A stretch of DNA of 13,224 bases from Oscillospiraceae bacterium (lineage in GTDB: Bacteria > Bacillota > Clostridia > Oscillospirales > JAKOTC01). The stretch lies in the NCBI GenBank assembly GCA_035353335.1, contig DAOPZJ010000063.1, positions 1-13,224 of the forward strand, in the 5' to 3' direction. The notes under the pieces were generated by a model. That model saw only the letters and a list, made by a program, of their open reading frames with translations. It had not been told where the DNA came from and made no database searches. This document shows positions 1-7,090 of this stretch, one piece after another (position 1 is the stretch's first letter; every line of letters starts with the position of its first letter). Position numbers and translations under genes: made by a program.

Positions 1-1587
1 AAGATATTCGGATTAGATTTTAACGATCTGATGTATTTTACTTTTGCGCTCTTCAGGAAGAAACCGGATATCCGCCGAAAATGGCAGGAGCAGATTCAAT
101 ATATACTCATCGACGAATTTCAGGACTGCTCGAAACGCGAATACAGGCTGATTAATATTTTGAATGAAGCAAACAAAAATCTCTTTGTCGTCGGTGATCC
201 CGATCAGACTATTTACGGGTGGCGCGGAGCGGATATGAAAATAATCATGGATTTCGATAAAAAGCATCCGGATACCAAAACAATCATATTAGACCGGAAC
301 TACCGCTCTACGCCCGAGATCCTTGCAACGGCAAATTCTCTGATTAAAAACAACGAGATGCGGATAGAAAAAGAGCTTTTTTCAAAAATTGAACCCGGCA
401 CGCTTCCGGAACACCTGCACGCACCGGATGAGAAAAGCGAAGCCGTAGGGATCATAAAAAGAATAAAAGCTCTGTTATGCGAAGGTTACAGATATCGTGA
501 TATCGCGATATTATACCGGGCTGCTTACGTATCACGTTTCATTGAGCAATATTTCACAAAAGAAGGAATACCGTTTGAGATATTCGGAAGCTTAAGTTTT
601 TTTGAACGTACGGAGATAAAAGATGCGATGGCATTCCTTCGGCTTGCCGTGTACGGAGATGACCTGTCATTTCTCCGCATTATCAACACACCGAGAAGAA
701 AAATCGGTAAGACAAAGGTTTCTTATTTAAAAGAGCTTGCGGCCGCGCAAGGCGGTACACTTTATCAGAATCTGAAAAACCATCTTCAGGATGAAATTTT
801 CGCAAATACCGGTGCGGCTCGGTTTGTTTCTGTTATTGAAGAACTTCGCGCCGGAGCAGACAGCGTGAATCCGTCAGAGCTCTTACAATCAGTGCTTTTG
901 AAGTCGGGTTACGAAGAATTTATACGCAAAGACGGCGACATGGACAGACTTGACAACATCGCCGAATTGAAACGTACCGTTGCAATATACGAAGAAAACT
1001 ACGGTGAATTTCTGCCGCTCAAAGTTTTTTTACAGCAGATATCGGTCGGGTTTGAGAATGAAGCGGATGATAAACGCGACTTTATTAAGCTGATGACGAT
1101 ACATGCGGCCAAAGGTCTTGAGTTCCCGGCCGTTTTCGTATGCGGTATGACCGAAGGCATCTTCCCATCGAGCAGGACAATCGAAGAATGGAGCCAGGCA
1201 GGGCTTGAAGAAGAACGCAGGTTATGCTATGTTGCGTTGACCAGAGCAAAAAAGAAACTCTTTTTAACAGAATCAGAAGGTATCGGAAATAATAATCAGA
1301 AAACACCATCACGATTTCTTTTTGAAATAGATGAATGTCTCTATACCCGAACCGGCAGTATACCTGAAAACCTTATACGAGAAACAAAGAAAAAGGCTGG
1401 TTTACTGAATGAAGCAGATGTACAATCTTATTCGGTTGGAAATTCGGTTCTACATCCGCTATTTGGTGAAGGTCTCATTGAGAGCATTGATGACAAATAT
1501 AAAGTTTATATGATAAGGTTTATAAAGAATGGCGCGCTTAAATCCATCAGAACTGATTTTGCCGGACTTTCTCCGTTAAAAAAATGA
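1..1587 (+). CDS. UvrD/PcrA-family ATP-dependent DNA helicase (5' end outside window)
   Basis: Superfamily 1A 3'-5' DNA helicase, the family that unwinds DNA in repair and clears replication or recombination intermediates. The frame is open from base 1 (LDFNDLM, the segment just before motif II), so the gene starts upstream and the Walker A region is missing; the ATG at 31 is internal. Visible motifs in order: motif II IDEFQD (about 109-126), motif III GDPDQTIYGWRGA (193-231), motif IV NYRST (299-313), motif V TIHAAKGLEF (1096-1125) and motif VI with RRLCYVALTRA (1216-1248). The last 50 or so residues begin VGNSVLHPLFGEG, like the small C-terminal Tudor-like domain of PcrA that contacts RNA polymerase. 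About 528 residues remain, against roughly 700-750 in full PcrA, so about a quarter is off-window. PcrA, UvrD or a paralogue cannot be separated here. No convincing terminator follows the TGA. Confidence 0.93.
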   Translation, partial: KIFGLDFNDLMYFTFALFRKKPDIRRKWQEQIQYILIDEFQDCSKREYRLINILNEANKNLFVVGDPDQTIYGWRGADMKIIMDFDKKHPDTKTIILDRNYRSTPEILATANSLIKNNEMRIEKELFSKIEPGTLPEHLHAPDEKSEAVGIIKRIKALLCEGYRYRDIAILYRAAYVSRFIEQYFTKEGIPFEIFGSLSFFERTEIKDAMAFLRLAVYGDDLSFLRIINTPRRKIGKTKVSYLKELAAAQGGTLYQNLKNHLQDEIFANTGAARFVSVIEELRAGADSVNPSELLQSVLLKSGYEEFIRKDGDMDRLDNIAELKRTVAIYEENYGEFLPLKVFLQQISVGFENEADDKRDFIKLMTIHAAKGLEFPAVFVCGMTEGIFPSSRTIEEWSQAGLEEERRLCYVALTRAKKKLFLTESEGIGNNNQKTPSRFLFEIDECLYTRTGSIPENLIRETKKKAGLLNEADVQSYSVGNSVLHPLFGEGLIESIDDKYKVYMIRFIKNGALKSIRTDFAGLSPLKK

Positions 1588-1739
1588 CTTATTAAGCAGA
1601 TCTCGAAATAATCATTTTTTAAAAGACGTACGGCAAGAACAAATAACGCCGGGACCCGTTTACGGGACAGGACTCGATTTATACTATCCTTAGGGGGACT
1701 CGTCTTCTCTCAATTTTTCTGCCGAAGAAGGTGAAATTT

Positions 1740-2276
1740 ATGATGATTTCATATGAATCCATCTCTCAAGCCGCTTGCAATGCGATGAGCGGGACCGGTG
1801 AGACCGATCCGTTCCGTATCTGCGAAGCGCTCGGCATTCTGACGCTGTTTGAGCCGATGGGAACATTCCCGGGTGCCTGCAAGGGCTTTTTCTTAGCGCA
1901 GAGTCGGAAGATGGCCGTCACCGTCAACAGCGATCTGTCGGAGGAACTGCAGCGGATCATCTGCGCGCACGAGCTCGGTCACGCCGTTTTGCACCGCAAA
2001 GGCGCCGGGCTGAAGGCCTTTCATGATTTCATCTTGTTTGATACGGTTTCGCATTATGAATATGAGGCAAACCTTTTCGCCGCAGAGCTGCTTCTTCGGG
2101 ACAAGGAAGTGCTGGCGGCTCTGAATGACGATCTGTCTTTCTTTCAGGCGGCACAGGCGCTGAACGTGCCGGCCGAACTGCTGGACTTCAAATTCCGCGC
2201 GATGAAACGCAAAGGTTATAAGCTCGACGCCCCGATTTCGGCGCGCAGCGACTTTTTGAAGAACGTGAAGGGCTGA
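1740..2276 (+). CDS. ImmA/IrrE-family metallo-endopeptidase
   Basis: Predicted cytoplasmic zinc peptidase of the ImmA/IrrE (COG2856) family, whose members cleave repressors, for example ImmR in ICEBs1 or DdrO in Deinococcus, to derepress mobile-element or DNA-damage genes. The HExxH zinc site is HELGH at residues 77-81, and Glu109 in EYEANLFAAELL fits the third ligand. The protein is 178 residues and has no helix-turn-helix of its own. I start at ATG 1740 because AAGAAGGTG lies about 7 bases upstream; an in-frame GTG at 1731 (three residues longer) overlaps that site and is less likely. The next gene begins 2 bases after the stop, so the two are probably cotranslated. No XRE or LexA-like repressor lies beside it, so its target is unknown. 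Sure of the family, unsure of the role. Confidence 0.88.
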   Translation: MMISYESISQAACNAMSGTGETDPFRICEALGILTLFEPMGTFPGACKGFFLAQSRKMAVTVNSDLSEELQRIICAHELGHAVLHRKGAGLKAFHDFILFDTVSHYEYEANLFAAELLLRDKEVLAALNDDLSFFQAAQALNVPAELLDFKFRAMKRKGYKLDAPISARSDFLKNVKG

Positions 2277-2278
2277 TT

Positions 2279-2557
2279 ATGCCGGAACAAAAGTTTGACG
2301 CAAAGGTCTATGTCCGGGTCACCGCCGATTTCTCGGAAGAAGGAGTCATGCTGCCGCGAGAACTGGTCTGGGAAGACGGGGAGCGGTATGCCATTGACCG
2401 TGTCATCGATATCCGGCAGGCGGCCGCTTTGAAAGCCGGAGGGCAGGGCGACCGCTACACCGTTATGATTCGAGGCCAAAAGAGTTATCTGTTTTTCGAA
2501 CGAAGCGCCGATTTGACCGGGTCAGTCATCGGGCGCTGGTTTGCGGAGAGGAAATAA
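2279..2557 (+). CDS. Small conserved protein coupled to ImmA/IrrE gene (92 aa, function unknown)
   Basis: A 92-residue soluble protein with no signal peptide or membrane segment. It starts 2 bases after the ImmA/IrrE stop, with GAAGGG inside that gene as ribosome binding site, so translational coupling is likely. The pattern is a predicted small beta-rich domain: a KVYVRVTADF strand, WEDGERYAIDRVIDIR, a short linker, RYTVMIRGQKSYLFFE, then a terminal WF pair. From memory, this arrangement resembles small proteins encoded near ImmA/IrrE peptidases and Y-family (DinB-like) polymerases in Clostridia, and DUF6504-type domains. That is recollection, not a search result. No polymerase gene lies next to it here. 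Context hints at a damage-response or host-defence accessory role, but no activity can be assigned. Confidence 0.8.
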   Translation: MPEQKFDAKVYVRVTADFSEEGVMLPRELVWEDGERYAIDRVIDIRQAAALKAGGQGDRYTVMIRGQKSYLFFERSADLTGSVIGRWFAERK

Positions 2558-2658
2558 AAGAATTAAAAAATTTTTCATTTCATGTTGATAAAATGCGGGT
2601 TTCGCGGGAACTTATCGCCGAACGCGCAATCAAGCGCTTCGGAAAGGTGAAATGAAAA

Positions 2659-3135
2659 ATGGAAAACGTCACATTGGCTCAGGAATTCGACGAAAAGCAG
2701 ATTCTGATTCAGGCGAGGGAACAATACCAAAAGAAAATCAAAGAGCGGCTGCCGATGCCTTCGCCGGAACGGCTCGAACTGCTGCTCAGCGGAAAACGCT
2801 ATAAAGCGGGGAAGCATCCCCCGGCCGTCGTGACGGATGAAATCAAAGCGGCGCAATTCGATTTTGCCTGTATGACGGCAAGGCAGCTGTTTGTGAAATG
2901 GGAAACCATACAGGACATCAAAATCACAAAACCGACGAAAGCCATTCCCATCGGAACCGTGACGCTTCTGCTTGAGCCCGTAAAGACAAACCATTTGAAC
3001 GCGGAGCCGTATGAGCATTTTCTTGATATGGTCATGTGCGCGGATTCCATGGTCATTCGGGTGATAAAGGGCGCGCTTTGCCTGTATTTCACGTTTTGTG
3101 ACATTCTTGTGCCGGAGCGGAAGGAGAGGGGCTGA
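2659..3135 (+). CDS. Hypothetical protein, 158 aa
   Basis: Not recognised. A soluble protein of 158 residues with a charged, helical N-terminus (EKQILIQAREQYQKKIKER) and a C-terminal half of alternating hydrophobic stretches (VMCADSMVIRVIKGALCLYF). No signal peptide and no catalytic motif are apparent. ATG 2659 is preceded by AGGTGA at 2645-2650 with 8 bases spacing, and the frame is closed just upstream by TGA at 2653, so the start is well constrained. Its base composition and codon choice match its neighbours. It follows the ImmA-linked pair by 101 bases on the same strand and may share their transcript. A small GC hairpin (3129-3142) overlaps its 3' end but lacks a T-tract. Confidence 0.72.
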   Translation: MENVTLAQEFDEKQILIQAREQYQKKIKERLPMPSPERLELLLSGKRYKAGKHPPAVVTDEIKAAQFDFACMTARQLFVKWETIQDIKITKPTKAIPIGTVTLLLEPVKTNHLNAEPYEHFLDMVMCADSMVIRVIKGALCLYFTFCDILVPERKERG

Positions 3136-3174
3136 AGAGCCCGACGGAATGCCGAATAAAGGCATCAATCGGCG

Positions 3175-3203
3175 TTGAATCTTCAGAACGTCTGATATAT
3201 AAT
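3175..3203 (+). promoter_or_regulatory. Sigma-A-type promoter for the four-gene sugar operon
   Basis: TTGAAT at 3175-3180 and TATAAT at 3198-3203 are separated by exactly 17 bases, close to the housekeeping consensus with a perfect -10. Transcription would begin near 3210, giving a leader of about 20 bases before the TTG start at 3232, which has GAGGTG (3219-3224) as its ribosome binding site. No clear operator palindrome is seen. Confidence 0.72.
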
Positions 3204-3231
3204 AAAAGAAACTGAAAAGAGGTGCATTTAT

Positions 3232-4071
3232 TTGAAAAAGGGCATCAGTATCTGGTCGTTTTCACAGGCCTCTCTTGAAACCTGCTTTCAGCTTGCCGAA
3301 AAAGCCGGGTTTGACGGAGTCGAAGTCGCTCTCGCCGAAACCGGCGAAATCAATCTCGGGTCAACGAAAAAAGAACTTTTAAAAATCAAAGAAACCGCCG
3401 AAAAAGCCGGAATCGAGCTTTACAGCGTCGCAAGCGGCCTTTACTGGACCTGTAACTATACCGCGTCCGATCCGGCGATCCGGGAAAAAGCCAAAGAGAT
3501 CACCAAAAAGCAGCTTGAAATTGCGTCCCGGCTGGGATGTGACACGATTCTCGTGGTTCCGGGCGCGGTCGGTGTGGATTTTATGCCCGGTACTGAAGTC
3601 ATTGAATATGACGTCGCCTACGAGCGCGCGTCACAAGCTCTGAAGGAACTTGCTCCTTTTGCGGAGGAACTTGGGGTAACCATCGGTGTGGAAAACGTCT
3701 GGAATCAGTTTTTGCTGTCTCCCCTTGAAATGGCCGGGTTTATCGACGGGATCGGAAGCGCTTATGTCGGCGCCTATTTCGATGTGGGGAACGTCATGTA
3801 CAGCGGATATCCGGAACACTGGATCAAAATTCTCGGAAAAAGAATCAAAAAGGTTCATTTTAAGGACTATCGAAAAGCTGCGGGCGGGCTCCACGGATTT
3901 GTGGATCTGCTCGCCGGAGACGTCAATTTCCCCGCAGTGATGAGGAGTTTTTCCAAGATCGGTTATGACGGCTGGGTGACCGCCGAAATGCTTCCGCCGT
4001 ATAAATTCTTCTCCGAGACGATACTCTATAACACGTCGAACGCCATGGACAAAATACTGGGAAGGACTTGA
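3232..4071 (+). CDS. Sugar-phosphate isomerase/epimerase, AP-endonuclease-2-like TIM barrel
   Basis: A 279-residue cytoplasmic protein of the xylose-isomerase-like TIM-barrel superfamily, which contains L-ribulose-5-phosphate 3-epimerase (UlaE/SgbU), tagatose 3-epimerase and IolE/IolI. The four expected metal ligands are present at the usual spacing: Glu154 (GVENVWN), Asp184 (YFDVGN), His209 (KVHFKDY) and Glu252 (VTAEML). The start is a TTG with GAGGTG 7 bases upstream, placed just after the operon promoter; no in-frame ATG gives a complete first strand (KKGISIWSF). It is the first gene of the operon, and the next gene starts 4 bases after its stop. The likely reaction is epimerisation or isomerisation of a keto sugar or its phosphate; the substrate cannot be read from sequence. 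The fold is confident, the substrate is not. Confidence 0.9.
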   Translation: MKKGISIWSFSQASLETCFQLAEKAGFDGVEVALAETGEINLGSTKKELLKIKETAEKAGIELYSVASGLYWTCNYTASDPAIREKAKEITKKQLEIASRLGCDTILVVPGAVGVDFMPGTEVIEYDVAYERASQALKELAPFAEELGVTIGVENVWNQFLLSPLEMAGFIDGIGSAYVGAYFDVGNVMYSGYPEHWIKILGKRIKKVHFKDYRKAAGGLHGFVDLLAGDVNFPAVMRSFSKIGYDGWVTAEMLPPYKFFSETILYNTSNAMDKILGRT

Positions 4072-4075
4072 TAAA

Positions 4076-5077
4076 GTGAAAAAAATAGGACTGATCGGCT
4101 GCGGTTTCATGGGCGGCATGCACAGCGCGTGTTATCATGCTATAAAAGAAGCCAAACTTGTCGCCGTCGCGGATGTGAGACCGGAGAAAGCGAAAGAGAT
4201 CGCGCAAAAATACGGAGCCGAGGCATATTCCACAGGGATGGAACTGATTAACAATGCCGATATGGATGTGATCGATATTTGTCTTCCGACTTACCTTCAC
4301 TGTGAGCACGCCGTCGCCGCCATGAAAAAGGGCAGGGATGTGTTTGTGGAAAAACCGATCTGCATGAATCCCGAAGAGGGAAAGCTTCTTTTAAAAACCG
4401 AAAAAGAAACCGGAGCAAAGGTACAGGTAGGCCTTGTCATCCGTTCCTGGAACGAATATATGTGGTTAAAAGATACGGCTGTTTCCGGAAAATACGGTCG
4501 GATCACTTCCGCATATTTCGGAAGATTGAGCCCGAAGCCGACCTGGGCCTGGAACAACTGGCTTCATAATCCCGAATGCAGCGGCACAATGGCACTCGAT
4601 TTACATATCCACGACATCGATTATATGCGCTATCTTTTGGGCGAACCGAAGAATATTTCTTCTCAGGCAGGAAGAAACGACAAGGGCATCATTGAACATA
4701 TCTACAGCGTCTTTTCCTATGAAAATGCCGCGGTCAGCGTCGAGGGCGGCTGGGGATTTTCGCAGGAGTTTCCCTTTTCGATGAGTTTTCGGGTGCAGTT
4801 TGAAAAAGCAGCCGTTGTTCTGGACGCAAACGGGCTGACCGTATACTGCAATAACGGAGAGGTTTTGAAGCCGGAGATCAAAGAAGAGTTTCGCTTAAAC
4901 AGCGAGATCGGCGGAAACGTCTCCTCCCTCGGCGGATATTATAACGAACTCAGCTATTTTATCGATTGCCTGGAACAGGGCAAAGAAATTACCAGAGCGC
5001 CGTTATGTGAAGCAGTCAAATCGATGGAGCTTGTACTCAAAGAAATTGAAACAGCCGGCGGAATGGTAAAAAAATAG
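4076..5077 (+). CDS. Gfo/Idh/MocA-family NAD(P)-dependent oxidoreductase
   Basis: A 333-residue two-domain dehydrogenase. The N-terminal Rossmann fold carries the dinucleotide motif GLIGCGFMG (residues 5-13), with Asp33 after strand 2 suggesting NAD binding. The family's EKP signature is at 92-94 (VFVEKPICMN). The catalytic Asp/His segment is DLHIHDIDY (175-183), equivalent to the Asp and His of inositol dehydrogenase. Length matches the family. The start is GTG 4076 with GAAGGA about 9 bases upstream, 4 bases after the previous stop. Members oxidise a sugar or inositol hydroxyl to a ketone, sometimes as a redox-neutral step in glycoside cleavage or epimerisation. Next to an epimerase, a deacetylase and a NagB-like enzyme it probably acts on an amino sugar or its oxidised derivative (inference). 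Confidence 0.92.
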   Translation: MKKIGLIGCGFMGGMHSACYHAIKEAKLVAVADVRPEKAKEIAQKYGAEAYSTGMELINNADMDVIDICLPTYLHCEHAVAAMKKGRDVFVEKPICMNPEEGKLLLKTEKETGAKVQVGLVIRSWNEYMWLKDTAVSGKYGRITSAYFGRLSPKPTWAWNNWLHNPECSGTMALDLHIHDIDYMRYLLGEPKNISSQAGRNDKGIIEHIYSVFSYENAAVSVEGGWGFSQEFPFSMSFRVQFEKAAVVLDANGLTVYCNNGEVLKPEIKEEFRLNSEIGGNVSSLGGYYNELSYFIDCLEQGKEITRAPLCEAVKSMELVLKEIETAGGMVKK

Positions 5078-5089
5078 GAGGATTTAAAA

Positions 5090-5788
5090 ATGAAAGTACT
5101 TGCGATCGGTGCGCATCCCGATGATATCGAGGTCTCGTGCGCCGGGACGCTTGCCAAGTGCGTAAAAAGAGGAGATCAGGTGACGGTTTGCCATGTCGCG
5201 AACGGCAATATGGGACATGTAGTGATCGAGCCGGCGGCATTGCGTGAAATCAGAATCGGTGAGGCAAAAAAGGCCGGCGCGCTTGCCGGAATCAAAGTCA
5301 TCACCGCGGACATCGGAGACCTTGTGGTAAACGGCAGCGATTTGTCTCAACGGGATAGGATCATGGAGATCATCCGGCAGGAAAAGCCGGAACTGATCAT
5401 CACCCACAGCCCGACGGATTATATGCCGGATCACGTCGCGGTCAGCAAGCTGGTGTTTGACGCGGTCTTCTGCGCCAGCGTTCCGCACTACGGCAGCAAT
5501 CCGGCGACGGCGCTGACGCCGCTCTTTTATATGGACAATTTGGCGGGAATGAATTTTCAGCCGACGGAGTATGTCGACATCACGGAGACCTTCGAGACAA
5601 AACTTCAAATGCTCGAATGCCACGAAAGCCAGATGAAATGGATGAGAGACCACGATCATATCGACTTTGCGGATTTTGTGCGCACCTGCGCCAAGTTCAG
5701 GGGTCTTCAATGCAACTGCGCCTATGCGGAAGCGTTTACCCAGGCCTATGTGTGGCCTAAGGTCGTAACTAAAAGAATGCTGCCGTAA
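5090..5788 (+). CDS. PIG-L/LmbE-family N-deacetylase
   Basis: A 232-residue zinc-dependent deacetylase of the PIG-L (LmbE) family, which removes N-acetyl groups from GlcNAc conjugates and chito-oligosaccharides (MshB, BshB, DacA-like enzymes). The family signature AHPDDIE at residues 8-14 supplies ligands His9 and Asp12, Asp11 is the presumed general base, and PDHVAV gives the third ligand His115. ATG 5090 follows AGGAGG (5076-5081), which overlaps the TAG of the dehydrogenase gene, so the genes are tightly coupled. No signal peptide is present, so the substrate is intracellular. Placed just before a NagB-like gene, it may do the job usually done by NagA, removing acetate before deamination; the sequence alone does not prove that. 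Confidence 0.92.
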   Translation: MKVLAIGAHPDDIEVSCAGTLAKCVKRGDQVTVCHVANGNMGHVVIEPAALREIRIGEAKKAGALAGIKVITADIGDLVVNGSDLSQRDRIMEIIRQEKPELIITHSPTDYMPDHVAVSKLVFDAVFCASVPHYGSNPATALTPLFYMDNLAGMNFQPTEYVDITETFETKLQMLECHESQMKWMRDHDHIDFADFVRTCAKFRGLQCNCAYAEAFTQAYVWPKVVTKRMLP

Positions 5789-5807
5789 TAAAAGGAGGAG
5801 AAATACA

Positions 5808-6746
5808 ATGGATTTTTTAACGACCGTGAAAGGTTCTTTGCTTGAAAACTTTTTCCCGAAAGGGTGGGATCTCGCGAAGATAGACGCCTGCTGTGAAAAA
5901 GGCGTTCAAAGAGAAAGCTTCTGGAACAAAAGCTTTCAGCCGGTGGAATGTGAAAACATCAATGATTTTGATACTTATATGGGGCATGAGATCGCCTTGC
6001 AGATCAAAAAAGCAAAGGATGAGGGCAAAAAGCTTGCGATGATCCTTCCCGTCGGCCCGATGGGGATGTACAAGTGGGCGGTGTTCTTTTTAAAGGAGTG
6101 GAACGTCCGCTGTGACCACGTCACGACTTTCAATATGGACGAGTGGGCTGACGGCGAGGGAAACACGCTGCCAAACACCGATCCGGCCTCCTTTGAATAC
6201 AGCATGAAAGCGGCGTTTTTTGATCCATTGGGGCAATTGACAATTCCGTCCCGGCAGCGGAATTTTGCCACAAGGGAGAATCTGCCGACATATCCCGCCA
6301 AGATCGCCGGAATGAAAGAGGAAGGCGCGCGGCTTGTCTTGGTGTTCGGCATCGGAAGAATGTGCCATATCGCCTTCTGGGAGCCGCATTTTGCCGAAGA
6401 GTTCGCAAACGAAGCGGAGTGGAAAAAGCAGTGCTTCCGGTTGGGCGCAAAGCTCCATCCGCTGACCATCGAGCAAAATGCCATCACCAGCTTTAAATCC
6501 CGCACGACGCTGGTTCCCTGTTGCGCAAACACGATCGGACCGGGTCTGTTTTTGCAGGCAGATACCATCATCGGCGGCGCCGACGGCGCGCTCGGCAGAG
6601 GAATGGGCTGGCAGGGCATGAGTTTTCTGACCACGCTGCATTACGGCCCCGATATGAACATCACCTCAACTTACATGCCCACGCTTCCGGGGAAACTGTT
6701 TTATCTGAAAGAACTTGCGGGTCCGCTGGCTGCGGAGTGCAATTAA
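5808..6746 (+). CDS. NagB-like sugar-phosphate isomerase/deaminase, atypical catalytic loop
   Basis: A 312-residue member of the glucosamine-6-phosphate deaminase / 6-phosphogluconolactonase fold, about 45 residues longer at the N-terminus than E. coli NagB. Matching segments: LPVGPMGMY (80-88) in the place of the phosphate-binding loop, FNMDEW (108-113) with Asp111 and Glu112 equivalent to NagB Asp72 and Glu73, and GIGRMCHIAFWEP (181-193) equivalent to GxGxDGHIAFNEP. In the last one His187 and Glu192 are kept, but the position of NagB Asp141 is Met185. So it is a divergent paralogue whose substrate or mechanism may differ from GlcN6P deamination. ATG 5808 has a strong AGGAGG (5793-5798), 19 bases after the PIG-L stop. 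It is the last gene of the operon. Confidence 0.87.
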   Translation: MDFLTTVKGSLLENFFPKGWDLAKIDACCEKGVQRESFWNKSFQPVECENINDFDTYMGHEIALQIKKAKDEGKKLAMILPVGPMGMYKWAVFFLKEWNVRCDHVTTFNMDEWADGEGNTLPNTDPASFEYSMKAAFFDPLGQLTIPSRQRNFATRENLPTYPAKIAGMKEEGARLVLVFGIGRMCHIAFWEPHFAEEFANEAEWKKQCFRLGAKLHPLTIEQNAITSFKSRTTLVPCCANTIGPGLFLQADTIIGGADGALGRGMGWQGMSFLTTLHYGPDMNITSTYMPTLPGKLFYLKELAGPLAAECN

Positions 6747-6943
6747 AACTTTATGATCTGTCTTATTTTTAAAACAGTAGATTGCAGACCGAAGAAAAAC
6801 CCTCACAGAATCATATAAATTGTTTTTCCGGCGGCATGCACGGCGGAAAAACACCTTAACCCGCGCCAACGGGCGCGAAACCGGGGGTCACATAGGGGGT
6901 ATTGGATACCCCCTATGAAGTGAAGACTTTGTCTTCACGTTAT

Positions 6944-6980
6944 AACCGTTGAAGCAAGTATTTCAGCGGTTTAATTTTTT
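6944..6980 (+). terminator. Probable intrinsic terminator
   Basis: A 10-bp stem (AACCGTTGAA at 6944-6953 with TTCAGCGGTT at 6962-6971, one G-U pair) has an 8-base loop and is followed by TAATTTTTT to 6980. It is the only hairpin of the cluster with a T-tract and lies just before the next promoter, about 200 bases past the NagB-like stop. Confidence 0.6.
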
Positions 6981-6983
6981 GGA

Positions 6984-7012
6984 TTGTAAAGCGGCGCATC
7001 ATATGGTATAGT
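6984..7012 (+). promoter_or_regulatory. Extended -10 promoter for the heparinase-like gene
   Basis: TTGTAA (6984-6989) and TATAGT (7007-7012) have a 17-base spacer, and TGG directly before the -10 forms the extended TGn element. Transcription would begin near 7019, leaving a leader of about 70 bases containing the hairpin described at 7047-7090. Confidence 0.65.
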
Positions 7013-7046
7013 TTTCTTGAGCGGGTTTGCCCCAAATTATAGGAAC

Positions 7047-7090
7047 GGGAGGTTATCCGTCCGCACAAAAAGACGGGTAAAAAAATAATG
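7047..7090 (+). promoter_or_regulatory. Shine-Dalgarno separated from ATG by a looped-out hairpin
   Basis: GGGAGG (7047-7052) is 35 bases from ATG 7088, far too distant for normal initiation. The bases between form a 9-bp stem, TTATCCGTC (7053-7061) with GACGGGTAA (7072-7080), including one G-U pair and a 10-base A-rich loop. With the hairpin folded, 7 bases (7081-7087) remain between Shine-Dalgarno and ATG, which is optimal. No ATG, GTG or TTG lies at a proper distance from the site, and no other Shine-Dalgarno precedes ATG 7088. Confidence 0.6.

Larger units (their letters stand above)
6747..7087. other. 341-base intergenic region with five successive hairpins
   Basis: No credible gene lies here. 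Inverted repeats follow one another: arms 6821-6830/6844-6853 (10 bp, 13-base loop), 6862-6867/6872-6877 (6 bp GC, 4-base loop), 6891-6902/6906-6917 (12 bp perfect, arm CATAGGGGGTAT, 3-base loop), 6920-6927/6931-6938 (8 bp perfect, arm GTGAAGAC) and 6944-6953/6962-6971 (10 bp with one G-U, followed by T-rich sequence). A second GGGGGT at 6883-6888 could compete with 6895-6900 for the ACCCCC at 6908-6913. It could be a compound terminator, an mRNA-stabilising 3' structure, a dispersed palindromic repeat or a small structured RNA. The right end holds the promoter and leader of the next gene. Confidence 0.75.

Noticed and set aside
1588..1625. Possible terminator after the helicase gene (TTATT/AATAA arms then a T6 run)
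   Set aside because: Only five A-T pairs with a 13-base loop; too weak to call.
1659..1685. Possible promoter for the ImmA/IrrE gene (TTTACG and TATACT)
   Set aside because: The spacer is only 15 bases and the -35 is poor; not convincing.
2593..2655. 20-codon ORF (MRVSRELIAERAIKRFGKVK) ending in the next gene's ribosome binding region
   Set aside because: Coding-like composition, but it has no ribosome binding site and is very short; it could be a remnant but cannot be supported as a gene.
3129..3142. GGGCT-GAAG-AGCCC hairpin at the end of the 158-aa gene
   Set aside because: Short stem with no T-tract; not a credible intrinsic terminator, although it might stabilise the transcript end.
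5084..5710. 208-codon minus-strand frame opposite the PIG-L gene
   Set aside because: A shadow of a gene with clear family motifs; it has no motif of its own and is rich in Arg/His as typical antisense frames are.
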